From: Gammaproteobacteria bacterium
Lineage (GTDB): Bacteria; Pseudomonadota; Gammaproteobacteria; Xanthomonadales; Xanthomonadaceae
Assembly: GCA_025352045.1 (NCBI GenBank)
Contig: JANXUD010000023.1
Span: 1 to 47,090 of the forward strand
Length of the DNA: 47,090 bases
Reading direction: 5' to 3'
Shown piece by piece: positions 19,878 through 28,084 of this stretch. The stretch's first letter is position 1, and each line of letters begins with the position of its first letter. The position numbers and the translations under genes were made by a program. The notes under the pieces were generated by a model. That model saw only the letters and a list, made by a program, of their open reading frames with translations, was not told the origin of the DNA and did not search any database.

Positions 19878-21551
19878 TCAGAAGTACTTGATGGCCTGGA
19901 TCCAGAAGCGACCCGCCCGGTCGTTGTTGCCCACAGCTGCTTCGTTGCCGAGTTGGAACGCATAATAGGTGCGGACCGAGAAATTGCCGGGATCGTCCCA
20001 ACCCAGTCCCAGGCCCGCGCTTTCCAGGTCGCGTTGGTTGGTGGCGCTATCCCACGGTTTCTTGTTGATGCGCACGTGGCCGGCATCGACGAAGCCCAGC
20101 AGGTGGACATCTCCGGGCACCCCCCCCGACAGGCCGGCGAGCAGCAGCCTAGCCTCGACGCTGGCGAGGTAACCCTCGTCTCCGAAGCCCTCGCCCTCCG
20201 GATAGGAGCGCACGCCGTCCATGCCGCCGAGCACGAACTTCTCCGACGGGTCGAGGTTCTTCGACGCCAGCTGGCCGCTGAGCGAGGCGTTGACGGACAG
20301 CCGCTCGCTGACCCGCTGCAGCCGCGCCAGGTTGAACCAGAGCTTGCCGTAGGAACCATCAGTGCGTGCGGTGACGGCGTCGACGGCCAGCGCGGCCGGC
20401 GTCACGATGTCCAGCGTGCCCGCGGAGACGCCGACATAAAACGAGTTCGTCCCGCCGCCGCCGAGCTCGTCGCGATGATTGCCAAACAGCGACAGCCCGC
20501 CGACGCGCGCGTTGGCCCGCCGTCCATCGGCGGGAAACAGGTCCAGACGGTCCTCGAGTCGCTTGTCCTCGAAAATCGCGCCCAGGGACAGGTTGCTGCG
20601 CCGCGAGCGCAGCAGCGGCATGCTTCCGAACACGCTGGCCACGTCGGCAGTGCCATTGGCGCCGAGCGCGTCGAACTGGCGGCCCAGTCGGTACTCGAGG
20701 TGGCTGTAGGCCACGCCGGCCGTCGCCCGGCCGAACTGCATCTGGTAGGCGGCGCGACCATAGGCGAGCCCGGAGCCGGAACTCACCACGCGCAGGCTGG
20801 CCACGTCGCCGCGACCCATCACGTTGTTGACGTTGACCGTCGCACCCAGCCGCCATTCGCCGGTGAACGGATTGCCGCCGTTGTCTAGATCGACCAGGCC
20901 GCTGACGCGGCGCCCGGGAATGATGTCGACGAGGAGGTCGGACGTGCCCGGCAGGCTGCCCGGGACCAGCGTTGACGTGACCTTGACGCCCGGCAGGTCG
21001 GACAGCAGCAGGAGGCGGTGTTCGAGCGGATCGATGGTGATCGCGTCGCCGCTGTGCAGTCCGTCCAGGAGATTGTTGGCCAGGCCGTCCGAGAGGCGGC
21101 TGTGGTTGCGCAGGTCGATCTTGCCGTAGTGGCCTTCGCTGACGGTGATCGTCACCACGTGGTTGCTGATGTCCTGCGCCGGCAAGTAGGCGCGCGCCAC
21201 GAAGTAGCCATGGCTGCGGTAGTAGGCGGTGATCCGCGCCGCCATGGCCTGCAGGTCCCCGAGCGAGAGCATCGCGCCGGGCGAAAATGCCGCGACCTGC
21301 ACCAATTGCCGCTCTTGATAAACCCGGGCGCCCGCGACGCGCAGCTGGTTGACCAGCACGCTTGCCGTGACAGTCTCGGGAGGTGCGGTGGTACTGCCCT
21401 CCTCGATCCGTATCGCCGGTTCGGAGCGCTGCGGCGGTGGCGGCGGCGAGAGTTGGCGCAATTGCGAGCCCGCGCCCGGAAGCGCCTGCGCAAGAATGCC
21501 CGGGCTGAGCGCTAGGAACGCCAACGGCATCAGCTGGTGTTTCAGTTTCAT
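19878..21551 (-). CDS. ShlB/FhaC/HecB family outer-membrane transporter (TpsB)
   Basis: Outer-membrane pore that exports TpsA. The 557 residues begin with a signal peptide (ending ILAQA) and a Pro-rich linker (PPPPQRSEP). The POTRA pair follows at about residues 65-215 (LVNQLRVAGARVYQERQL and HVVTITVSEGHYGKIDLRNHS), then a 16-strand barrel with the conserved loop-6 region GGMDGVRSYPEGEGFGDEGYLAS (VRxYPEGE type). The last residue is phenylalanine (IKYF), the usual outer-membrane signature. It precedes tpsA by 49 bases, the standard tpsBA order. An inverted repeat lies about 40 bases before its start. Confidence 0.93.
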   Translation of the reverse strand: MKLKHQLMPLAFLALSPGILAQALPGAGSQLRQLSPPPPPQRSEPAIRIEEGSTTAPPETVTASVLVNQLRVAGARVYQERQLVQVAAFSPGAMLSLGDLQAMAARITAYYRSHGYFVARAYLPAQDISNHVVTITVSEGHYGKIDLRNHSRLSDGLANNLLDGLHSGDAITIDPLEHRLLLLSDLPGVKVTSTLVPGSLPGTSDLLVDIIPGRRVSGLVDLDNGGNPFTGEWRLGATVNVNNVMGRGDVASLRVVSSGSGLAYGRAAYQMQFGRATAGVAYSHLEYRLGRQFDALGANGTADVASVFGSMPLLRSRRSNLSLGAIFEDKRLEDRLDLFPADGRRANARVGGLSLFGNHRDELGGGGTNSFYVGVSAGTLDIVTPAALAVDAVTARTDGSYGKLWFNLARLQRVSERLSVNASLSGQLASKNLDPSEKFVLGGMDGVRSYPEGEGFGDEGYLASVEARLLLAGLSGGVPGDVHLLGFVDAGHVRINKKPWDSATNQRDLESAGLGLGWDDPGNFSVRTYYAFQLGNEAAVGNNDRAGRFWIQAIKYF

Positions 21552-21590
21552 GGGGATGTCCAGCGTGATCTCGGTACCCGACTCACGGGT

Positions 21591-21611
21591 ATTGGGCTAG
21601 TGCAGCCCAAT
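21591..21611. promoter_or_regulatory. Inverted repeat upstream of tpsB
   Basis: ATTGGGCT (21591-21598), five bases, AGCCCAAT (21604-21611): perfect 8-base arms, 40 bases before the tpsB ATG. It is spaced like a dimeric regulator site or a leader hairpin. No convincing promoter hexamers could be placed. The rest of 21552-21766 holds nothing else I can support. Confidence 0.4.
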
Positions 21612-21766
21612 GCAGCCGATGCGAAGTTGCATCCATGCGTAACGCCCGCCTAACGTGGACCATGCGTGGCCAATGCCAGATGAATAGGCTCGTTCAGCCG
21701 CGCGATCCGTGACCTCGTTGCGTGTTCGAGCGCCAGCGATGGCGATGGATTCGACTCGGTGCCGCG

Positions 21767-22039
21767 TCAGGAGGCGGGAAGGTCCGCGTACTCCGGGTGG
21801 CGCTTCATCCACGCGATCGCGTAGGAGCATGCAGGAACCACTTTCCATCCCTGCGCGCGCGCATGGTCCATCGCGGACCGCGTCATCGCATCCGCGACTC
21901 CCCGGCCCCCGACCGCGTCCGGAACGCCGGTGTGGGTCACGGTCATGACGCCACCAGCCAGGCGGTATTCAAGCACGCAGTCCTGCCCCTCCAACGTAAC
22001 CGTGAAGCGATGCCGTACTGCGTCGTGAATGACATCCAT
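21767..22039 (-). CDS. Small GNAT-family N-acetyltransferase (YjdJ-like)
   Basis: A 90-residue protein of the short acetyltransferase-like family. The strand pair HRFTVTLEGQDCVLEYRLAGGVMTVTHTGVPDAVGGRGVADAMTRSAMDHARAQGWKVVPACSYAIAWMKRHPEY contains the acetyl-CoA-binding turn with GGRGVA and ends in the characteristic PACSYAxxWxxRHPEY block. The substrate is unknown. The ATG at 22039 follows GGAGG by six bases, a strong choice over the longer frame to 22255. It is divergent from the glycine-zipper gene. Confidence 0.8.
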   Translation of the reverse strand: MDVIHDAVRHRFTVTLEGQDCVLEYRLAGGVMTVTHTGVPDAVGGRGVADAMTRSAMDHARAQGWKVVPACSYAIAWMKRHPEYADLPAS

Positions 22040-22227
22040 GCGCCACCTCCGTCTGGTCGTACCGGGCGTCCATGGTATCGAGAGCTTCCGCGCCGCGACT
22101 GAACGAACACGCTGGCATGTTGCTCCCACATGAACGCGGTCCTGCCTCGAGCACCGCCCTAAGTCGCTATTCATCGGCATGCGCACAGGATGCACGCGAC
22201 ACAACGACACCAACGAGAGAAAATTCC

Positions 22228-22464
22228 ATGAAGAGCCACCTGATCCTCGCCTCACTGCTGTTGTCCGCCAGTGCCCTGTCGGCCCCCACCGTCGCCGAAG
22301 CCAAGATGGCGCCCTGCGTCAAGGGTGCGATCGTCGGCGGCGTCGCTGGCCAGTTGCTCGGCCACCACGCGCTTGCAGGCGCTGCGGTGGGCTGCGCAGG
22401 GGCGGCAATCGTCCACAAGAGTCGCCACCACCATCACAACACCACGGCGTACTACCGCCGCTGA
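22228..22464 (+). CDS. Small secreted glycine-zipper, His-rich protein
   Basis: A 78-residue protein. A clear signal peptide (MKSHLILASLLLSASALSA, cleavage near PTVAEA) is followed by a Gly/Ala zipper segment (GAIVGGVAGQLLGHHALAGAAVGCAGAAIVH) that could insert in a membrane, and a tail with KSRHHHHNTTAYYRR. One cysteine lies before and one inside the zipper. GAGAG stands upstream of the ATG. The function is unknown; similar small proteins are often stress- or envelope-related, but that is only analogy. Confidence 0.65.
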   Translation: MKSHLILASLLLSASALSAPTVAEAKMAPCVKGAIVGGVAGQLLGHHALAGAAVGCAGAAIVHKSRHHHHNTTAYYRR

Positions 22465-22558
22465 GCCAATCCAGAGGCCGGTGGGACGCCCCGGGCGGGC
22501 GTCCTGCCGGCGGACTGCGGGCGCGTATAGTGGGCGCAGGCCTCGACGCAGCAAGTAA

Positions 22559-23731
22559 ATGGACAAGCCCGCCAAGCGTACCCCGACCCTCGCGGGAAAT
22601 ACGTCGAGAGCGGGCACAGCATCGCCGGCCTTGGAGACCGACCTCTACGCACTTCTGCTGGAGATGTCGGGCGAGGCGGTATTGATCCACGGCGAAGGCC
22701 GCGTGCTGCTGGCCAATGAGGCGGCGGCCCTGCTATTCGCCCTGCCCTCCCCGGTGGCCCTGGTCGGTCGCGCGCTCGAGGACCTGTTCGCCGATACGGC
22801 AGGCGCCGCCGCGGCACCGCAGCTGGCGGCCTACCCGAAACGCCGACGCATCGCCACCCGCGTGCGTCGCGCCGATGGCGTCGAGGTCGACGCCTCGCTT
22901 GGCGCACGTGCATGCACGTACCAGGGATTGGCCGCGACCCAACTGGTGCTTCGCTCGAGCATCGCGCGCGGGATCGACGACGCGACCGGTGATGCCGACG
23001 TCCTGACCGACCTGCCGAACCGCCGCCAGTTTCGCAGGCACCTGCAGGCGGCCATTGATCGTGCGATCCGGAATCGGCACCAGGTGTGGGTCTTGTACGT
23101 GGATATCGACCGTTTCGCGACCGTGAACACGCAATACGGCCATCCCGCGGGGGATGCCGTCCTTGCCGAGGCCGCCGCGCGTCTGCAGGCCTGCGTGCGC
23201 AAGACCGATATCGTCGCCAGCCCCGGCGGCGACGAGTTCCTGATCGCGTTGGAAGGGACCACGGACCTGGAAGGCGCACGCATCGTCGCCGCGCGCGCGC
23301 TCGAGGCGCTGTCGCTGCCGTTCGAGGTGCAGGGCGCCAAAGTGGAAACCAGCGCCTGCATCGGCATCACCAGGGCGCCCGGGGACGGCACAAATCCCGA
23401 CCAGTTGCTGCAGAACGTGGATGTCGCGCTCTGGCAGGCGAAGGCCCGCAGCCGCAATCGATTCGAGTTCTTCTCCACCCAGATGGATGCCGAGCACCGC
23501 CGCAGTTCGCAGGTACTGGCCGACATCGAGCGCAAGTTCGCCAGCCTCACTCCGCGCGAAAACGAAGTCCTCGAGCATCTGGTGGCCGGCGAGGCCAACA
23601 AGATGATCGCCTACGAACTGGGCGCGAGCATGCGCACGATCGAACACCATCGCGCGCGGATCATGGACAAGATGCAGGCAGGGTCGCTGCCGGAGCTGGT
23701 GCGGATGGTGCTTGGCCGACGCGGCGGCTAG
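22559..23731 (+). CDS. PAS-GGDEF-LuxR-type HTH fusion (diguanylate cyclase with DNA-binding domain)
   Basis: 390 residues in three parts. A PAS-like sensor lies at about 28-135 (MSGEAVLIHGEGRVLLANEAAALLF). A GGDEF domain lies at about 148-310 with the metal-binding VDID (Asp182/Asp184), NTQYGHPAGD, the inhibitory site RKTD (214-217) and intact GGDEF (223-227), so it could make c-di-GMP and be product-inhibited. A LuxR/GerE helix-turn-helix follows at about 328-385 (LTPRENEVLEHLVAGEANKMIAYEL and RTIEHHRARIMDKM). There is no membrane segment. GGDEF proteins normally end after the cyclase; a C-terminal HTH suggests a regulator controlled by nucleotide or by its sensor. It converges on moeB with a four-base overlap. 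Confidence 0.88.
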   Translation: MDKPAKRTPTLAGNTSRAGTASPALETDLYALLLEMSGEAVLIHGEGRVLLANEAAALLFALPSPVALVGRALEDLFADTAGAAAAPQLAAYPKRRRIATRVRRADGVEVDASLGARACTYQGLAATQLVLRSSIARGIDDATGDADVLTDLPNRRQFRRHLQAAIDRAIRNRHQVWVLYVDIDRFATVNTQYGHPAGDAVLAEAAARLQACVRKTDIVASPGGDEFLIALEGTTDLEGARIVAARALEALSLPFEVQGAKVETSACIGITRAPGDGTNPDQLLQNVDVALWQAKARSRNRFEFFSTQMDAEHRRSSQVLADIERKFASLTPRENEVLEHLVAGEANKMIAYELGASMRTIEHHRARIMDKMQAGSLPELVRMVLGRRGG

Positions 23732-24825
23732 TCGGGCGTCGCCCCGCCTGCACAGGCCACGCAGCCCGGATCCGGGCGCAGCCGGGTCTCACGGAAGCGC
23801 ATCGACAGGGCGTCCACGTGCAGGAGGCGGCCGGTGAGCGGTTCGCCGATGCCGAGCAGGAGCTTCAGGGTTTCGGTGGCCTGCAGGATGCCGATCAGTC
23901 CCGGCAGGACGCCTAGCACGCCGGCCTCGGCGCAGTTTGGTGCATCCTCCGCGCGCGGGGCGTCGGGAAACAGGCAGCGATAGCAGGGCGCGACACCACG
24001 CTGGCGCCCGGCGTCGAACACACTGACCTGACCCTCGAAGCGATGCACGGCGCCATAGACCAGGGGCTTGGCGTGGCGCACGCAGGCATCCGACAACAGG
24101 TAACGGGTGGGGAAATTGTCGGCGCCATCGATGACCAGGTCGACGTCGGCGACCAGGGCATCGACATTGCCCGCGGCCAGGCGTTCGATCCGGGCCTCGA
24201 CGCGACAGTGCGGATTGAGCGCCGCCAGCGCGGCGGCGGCAGACGCAGCCTTGGGCATGCCGATGTCCTGGTCGCGATGCAGGATCTGGCGCTGCAGGTT
24301 GCTGCGTTCGATGCGATCGTCATCCACGATGCGAAGCAGGCCGACGCCGGCTGCGGCAAGGTAAAACGCCGCCGGTGAACCCAGGCCACCGGCGCCGACC
24401 AGCAACACGCGCGCCGCGCCCAGCCGACGCTGCCCCTCGACGCCCACCTGGGGCAGGCGCAGGTGGCGCGAATAACGGTCGAGGAAGTCGGCATCACCGG
24501 CATCGCCCTGCATGGGCAGCCCCCCGGCCTGCCACGCGGCGACCCCGCCTGCCACGGAATACAGGCGCGCATAACGCTGCGCGGCCAGTGCCCCGGCGGC
24601 GAGCAGGGAGCGCCTGCCGCTGCCGCAGATCAGCAGCAGGGCTTCACCGGGCGCGTCGTGGAATCGCGACGGGTCCGCCTCGAGCAGCGTGCGCGGCGCG
24701 GCGATGGCGCCGGCTGGCATGCCCAGCGCGTGTTCGTCGGGTTCGCGCACATCGAGCAGGGGCGCGCCGGCCGCTTGCATCGCGCGCGCCTGCGCCACCG
24801 AAATTTCAACGATCGCCGGGTTCAT
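23728..24825 (-). CDS. moeB: Molybdopterin-synthase adenylyltransferase (MoeB/ThiF family) with N-terminal rhodanese domain
   Basis: Adenylates the C-terminus of a ubiquitin-like sulfur carrier such as MoaD. Of its 365 residues, 1-110 form a rhodanese domain (LLDVREPDEH, active loop CGSGRRS), which could supply the persulfide. Residues from about 118 form the E1-like domain, with the nucleotide loop GAGGLGSPAAFYLAAAGVG, the Arg-finger region RSNLQRQILH, two zinc CxxC pairs (CYRC and CVAC) and NCAEAGVLG. In eukaryotic MOCS3 the rhodanese is C-terminal; here it leads. It follows moeA by nine bases in a cofactor cluster, which favours molybdopterin over thiamine. Confidence 0.8.
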   Translation of the reverse strand: MNPAIVEISVAQARAMQAAGAPLLDVREPDEHALGMPAGAIAAPRTLLEADPSRFHDAPGEALLLICGSGRRSLLAAGALAAQRYARLYSVAGGVAAWQAGGLPMQGDAGDADFLDRYSRHLRLPQVGVEGQRRLGAARVLLVGAGGLGSPAAFYLAAAGVGLLRIVDDDRIERSNLQRQILHRDQDIGMPKAASAAAALAALNPHCRVEARIERLAAGNVDALVADVDLVIDGADNFPTRYLLSDACVRHAKPLVYGAVHRFEGQVSVFDAGRQRGVAPCYRCLFPDAPRAEDAPNCAEAGVLGVLPGLIGILQATETLKLLLGIGEPLTGRLLHVDALSMRFRETRLRPDPGCVACAGGATPD

Positions 24826-24834
24826 GCGCGTTGA

Positions 24835-26088
24835 TTATCCGCCGATCGCCGGCGACAGGGGCAGCACTTCGACCACCTGGCCGGCGTCCCACTCACCTGC
24901 CCCGTCCGGCAACAGCAGCAGGCAGTTGGCCTCGGCCGCCGCGCGCAGGCGATGCGAGCCGTCGGCGGGATTGGGTGCGACCTGCAACTGGCCATCGGCA
25001 TCGCAGTGCAGGCGGCCGCGCAGGAATTCCAGCCGGTCATGGCGCTTGCGGACCGGCATCGACAGTCTCGCGTTCAAGCGCGGCCGCGGCTCGCGACGTC
25101 CTTGCAGGGCGTCGAGAAAGGGCCTGCCGAGCGTGAGCCAGGTGGCGAACACCGACACCGGATTGCCGGGCAGGCCCAGCACCTGGCAATCACCGACCCG
25201 ACCAGCCAGCACGGGCATGCCCGGACGCATAAGGACTTTCCAGAAATGGATGCGGCCTTGCGCCTCCAGCCAGGCCGGCAGGTAGTCCTTTTCACCGGCC
25301 GACACGCCGCCGCAGGTGATCACCACGTCGAAGGCGTCGGTGGCATCGCCCAGGGCGGAGGCGATGCGGGTGGGATCGTCGGGCAGCACCGGCCAGGCGA
25401 CGGGATGGTAGCCCTCGGCCTGCAGCAGGGCCTGGAGCAGGACGCGATTGCTGTCGTGCATCTCGCCTGGCGCCAGCACCGTGCCTGCCGGCCGCAGTTC
25501 GTCGCCGGTGGTGAACAGCGCGACCGTGGGCCGGCGATGGACACGCATCCCGTCGCCCCCAACCGCCACTGCAAGCGACAGGGCCGCCGGCGTCAGCACA
25601 TCGCCCGAGCGAAGGATCGTTTCGCCGGCGCGCACGTCCTCGCCGGCACGGCGCAGGTGCTGGCCGGGCGCGATGCTCGTGCGGAATCGGATGCGCCCGT
25701 CGGCGAGTTGCTCGGTGTCTTCCTTCATCGCCACCGCGTCCGCGCCCGCGGGCAGCGCCGCCCCGGTCGTGACGCGGATGCATTGCCCGGGACCCAGCTG
25801 CAGCGACAGCGCCTGGCCTGCGAATTGCTCCCCGGCGAGTTCGAGCGTGACGCTGCCGTCGAGATCCGCGACGCGCAGTGCGAAGCCGTCCATCGCCGAG
25901 TTGTCGAAGCCGGGGAATGGCGCGGCCGCGACCACGTCCTCGGCCAGGACACGGCCCAGGGCCTGCGAGGGCGCGACCATCTCGCTGGCAAGCAAGGACT
26001 CCGACGCGACGCGCGCGAGGATGTCCCTGGCCTGCGCGAATGGAATGCGGTTCGGGAACGAAGGGGCCGGGGGCGCGGATTGGGTCAT
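24835..26088 (-). CDS. moeA: Molybdopterin molybdotransferase MoeA
   Basis: Inserts molybdate into adenylated molybdopterin. The 417 residues start with PFAQARDILARVASESLLASEMVAPSQALGRVLAEDVVA, followed by PGFDNSAMDGFALR with the conserved metal-site Asp, then the MPT-binding domain with TTGDEL, HDSNRVLL and TCGGVSAGEKDYL, and PGMPVLAGRVGDCQVLGLPGNPVSVF. The C-terminal barrel domain closes the protein. It overlaps the mobA stop by four bases and precedes moeB, so the three molybdenum-cofactor genes are co-transcribed. Confidence 0.95.
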   Translation of the reverse strand: MTQSAPPAPSFPNRIPFAQARDILARVASESLLASEMVAPSQALGRVLAEDVVAAAPFPGFDNSAMDGFALRVADLDGSVTLELAGEQFAGQALSLQLGPGQCIRVTTGAALPAGADAVAMKEDTEQLADGRIRFRTSIAPGQHLRRAGEDVRAGETILRSGDVLTPAALSLAVAVGGDGMRVHRRPTVALFTTGDELRPAGTVLAPGEMHDSNRVLLQALLQAEGYHPVAWPVLPDDPTRIASALGDATDAFDVVITCGGVSAGEKDYLPAWLEAQGRIHFWKVLMRPGMPVLAGRVGDCQVLGLPGNPVSVFATWLTLGRPFLDALQGRREPRPRLNARLSMPVRKRHDRLEFLRGRLHCDADGQLQVAPNPADGSHRLRAAAEANCLLLLPDGAGEWDAGQVVEVLPLSPAIGG

Positions 26089-26678
26089 GCGTCGGAAAAA
26101 TCCCCGGGCAGGTTGAGGTTGCCAAGCCGTTGCGGCCGGATGTCCAGTTCCCCGTGCGGAAGCGCGGCGAGGACCTCGTGCACCGACAGCCTGCCAGCAT
26201 CCAGGGCGGCACGCACGACCTGCAGGCTGGCAACGACCGGCCAGAGCGCCACCAGGGGCTGCAACCCGTCGGCATCGCGAACCACGCAGGTTATGCCTCC
26301 GGCTGCACTCGCGCGCAGCCGCGAGCCCAGGTCGGCGGGGACATCACGCAGGTCGACGGGGGCCGTCAGCAGCCAGTCGGTACGCGCCGCTTCCAGCAAT
26401 GCCTCGAGCCCCGCCAGCGGGCCGAGTCCGCCGGTGCGCAAATCGGGCACGCGCCGGAAGCCGGGTTCTGCGCCCGTGGTGACACCATCGCTGTCGAAGG
26501 CACGACTGAGCAGCGTCGCACCCGGCGCATCGCCGGTTCGTTCGTCCGCCGGCAGCACGAAGGCATCGCGCGTGCGCTCCAGCAGCCGCTGGCCGCGGTA
26601 TTGCAGTGCCGCCTTGTCGACACCGCCGAGCCGCGCGCCGCGGCCACCCGCGAGGATGCCCAGCGTGATCGCGGCCAT
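26085..26678 (-). CDS. mobA: Molybdenum cofactor guanylyltransferase MobA
   Basis: Links GMP to Mo-molybdopterin to form the bis-MGD cofactor. The 197 residues open with the nucleotidyltransferase signature LGILAGGRGARLGGVDKAAL; GGLGPLAGLEALLEAA and the metal-site LLTAPVDLRDVPADLG follow, and the protein ends NLNLPGDFSDA, close to the usual N-NTPED pattern. The acidic metal residue appears as Asp in PVDLRD, where family members usually have CD. The ATG at 26678 is five bases after the der stop; the long upstream extension of the frame is out of register with der. Confidence 0.9.
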   Translation of the reverse strand: MAAITLGILAGGRGARLGGVDKAALQYRGQRLLERTRDAFVLPADERTGDAPGATLLSRAFDSDGVTTGAEPGFRRVPDLRTGGLGPLAGLEALLEAARTDWLLTAPVDLRDVPADLGSRLRASAAGGITCVVRDADGLQPLVALWPVVASLQVVRAALDAGRLSVHEVLAALPHGELDIRPQRLGNLNLPGDFSDA

Positions 26679-26683
26679 CGCGG

Positions 26684-28081
26684 TTACCTGCCCTTGACGT
26701 GGCGGATCAGGCGGCGCTTCTTCTCGATCTGCCGGTCGGTGAGCACGTTCTTCTTGCCCTCGTAGGGGTTCTCGCCTTCCTTGAAGACGAAACGCACCGG
26801 CGTGCCGACCAGCTTGAAGCGCTTGCGGAAGAAGTTCTCGAGGTAGCGCTTGTAGCTGTCGGGCAGGGTCTTGAGGCGCGTGCCGTGGACGATGAACAGC
26901 GGCGGGTTCTCGCCGCCCGGGTGGGCGAATTTCATCTTCGGCAAATGGCCGCGCTGCACCGGCGGCGGGAAGCTTGCGTAGGCGACTTCCAGCGCGCGGG
27001 TGACTTCGGCGGTGCTGAACTTGCGGGTGGCCGAGGCGTGCGCGCGGCGAATCGTGTTGAACAACTCGCGCATGCCCGTGCCGTGCTTGGCGGAGATGGT
27101 GACTTGCTCGGCCCAGGTGCAGAAGCTCAGCTTGCGGTCGAGCAGCGCACGGGTCTGGTCGCGCTGGTAGGTGCTCTGGCCATCCCATTTGTTGACCGCG
27201 ATCACCAGGGCGCGGCCGGCGTCAAGCACGTGGCCCAGCACGGTGGCATCCTGCTCGGTGACGCCTTCGCCCGCGTCGAGCATCACCACCGCGACCTGGC
27301 AGCTCTCGATCGCCTGCAGGGTCTTGAACACGCTGAACTTCTCGACCGCCTCCTCGACCCGCGCCCGCTTGCGCAGGCCGGCGGTGTCGATCAGCCGGTA
27401 CTTCCTGCCGTCCCTGTCCAGGTCCACGGCGATCGAGTCGCGCGTGGTCCCGGGGACGTCGGAGGCGATCATCCGCTCCTCGCCCAGCAGGCGATTGACC
27501 AGGGTCGACTTGCCCACGTTCGGGCGGCCGATGAAGGCCACGCGCATGCGCTCGGGCTCGTCGGCCAGGATGTCGGCATCGGTGTCGGCGGGCAGGCGTG
27601 GCAGGATCGCCTCGACCAGCTCCGGGATGCCGCGCTGGTGCGCGGCGGCGATCGGGATGACCTTCTCGATGCCCAGGCGCGCGAATTCATTGACGCAGGC
27701 GTCCTGGTCCAGGCCGTCGGTCTTGTTCACCACCAGGTAGAACGGCCGGCCGGTCTTGCGCAGCCAGCGCAGGATGGTTTCGTCGTCCGCGCCCAGGCCC
27801 TGGCGGCCGTCGACGATGAACAGGACCAGGTCCGCTTCCTCGGCCGCGGCGCGCGACTGCCTGGCGGTGGCGGCGAGCAGGCCTTCGGCCTCGTCGGTCA
27901 GGCCGCCGGTGTCGCAGACCGCGAACGGCCGCTCTTCTTCGCGCCTGCACAGCCCGTACTGGCGATCGCGGGTGACGCCCGGCTCGTCATGGACGAGCGC
28001 ATCGCGGGTCCGCGTGAGCGCGTTGAACAGCGTCGACTTGCCGACGTTCGGTCGTCCGACCAGGGCGACCAGCGGCAACAT
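26684..28081 (-). CDS. der: Ribosome biogenesis GTPase Der (EngA)
   Basis: Essential double GTPase for 50S assembly. The 465 residues carry two consecutive G domains, each with GRPNVGKST (near residues 9 and 185), DEPGVTRD and DVPGTTRDS switch regions, DTGG/DTAG, and NKTD/NKWD guanine motifs. The C-terminal KH-like domain has [27 protein letters not shown] and a basic tail. It follows bamB by three bases, the common gammaproteobacterial order, and precedes mobA by five. Confidence 0.97.
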   Translation of the reverse strand: MLPLVALVGRPNVGKSTLFNALTRTRDALVHDEPGVTRDRQYGLCRREEERPFAVCDTGGLTDEAEGLLAATARQSRAAAEEADLVLFIVDGRQGLGADDETILRWLRKTGRPFYLVVNKTDGLDQDACVNEFARLGIEKVIPIAAAHQRGIPELVEAILPRLPADTDADILADEPERMRVAFIGRPNVGKSTLVNRLLGEERMIASDVPGTTRDSIAVDLDRDGRKYRLIDTAGLRKRARVEEAVEKFSVFKTLQAIESCQVAVVMLDAGEGVTEQDATVLGHVLDAGRALVIAVNKWDGQSTYQRDQTRALLDRKLSFCTWAEQVTISAKHGTGMRELFNTIRRAHASATRKFSTAEVTRALEVAYASFPPPVQRGHLPKMKFAHPGGENPPLFIVHGTRLKTLPDSYKRYLENFFRKRFKLVGTPVRFVFKEGENPYEGKKNVLTDRQIEKKRRLIRHVKGR

Positions 28082-28084
28082 GGA

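Noticed and set aside
18123-20888. 921-codon open frame antisense to tpsA/tpsB
   Set aside because: It has no recognisable domain and mirrors the codon pattern of the real genes on the other strand; long antisense frames are common at this GC content.
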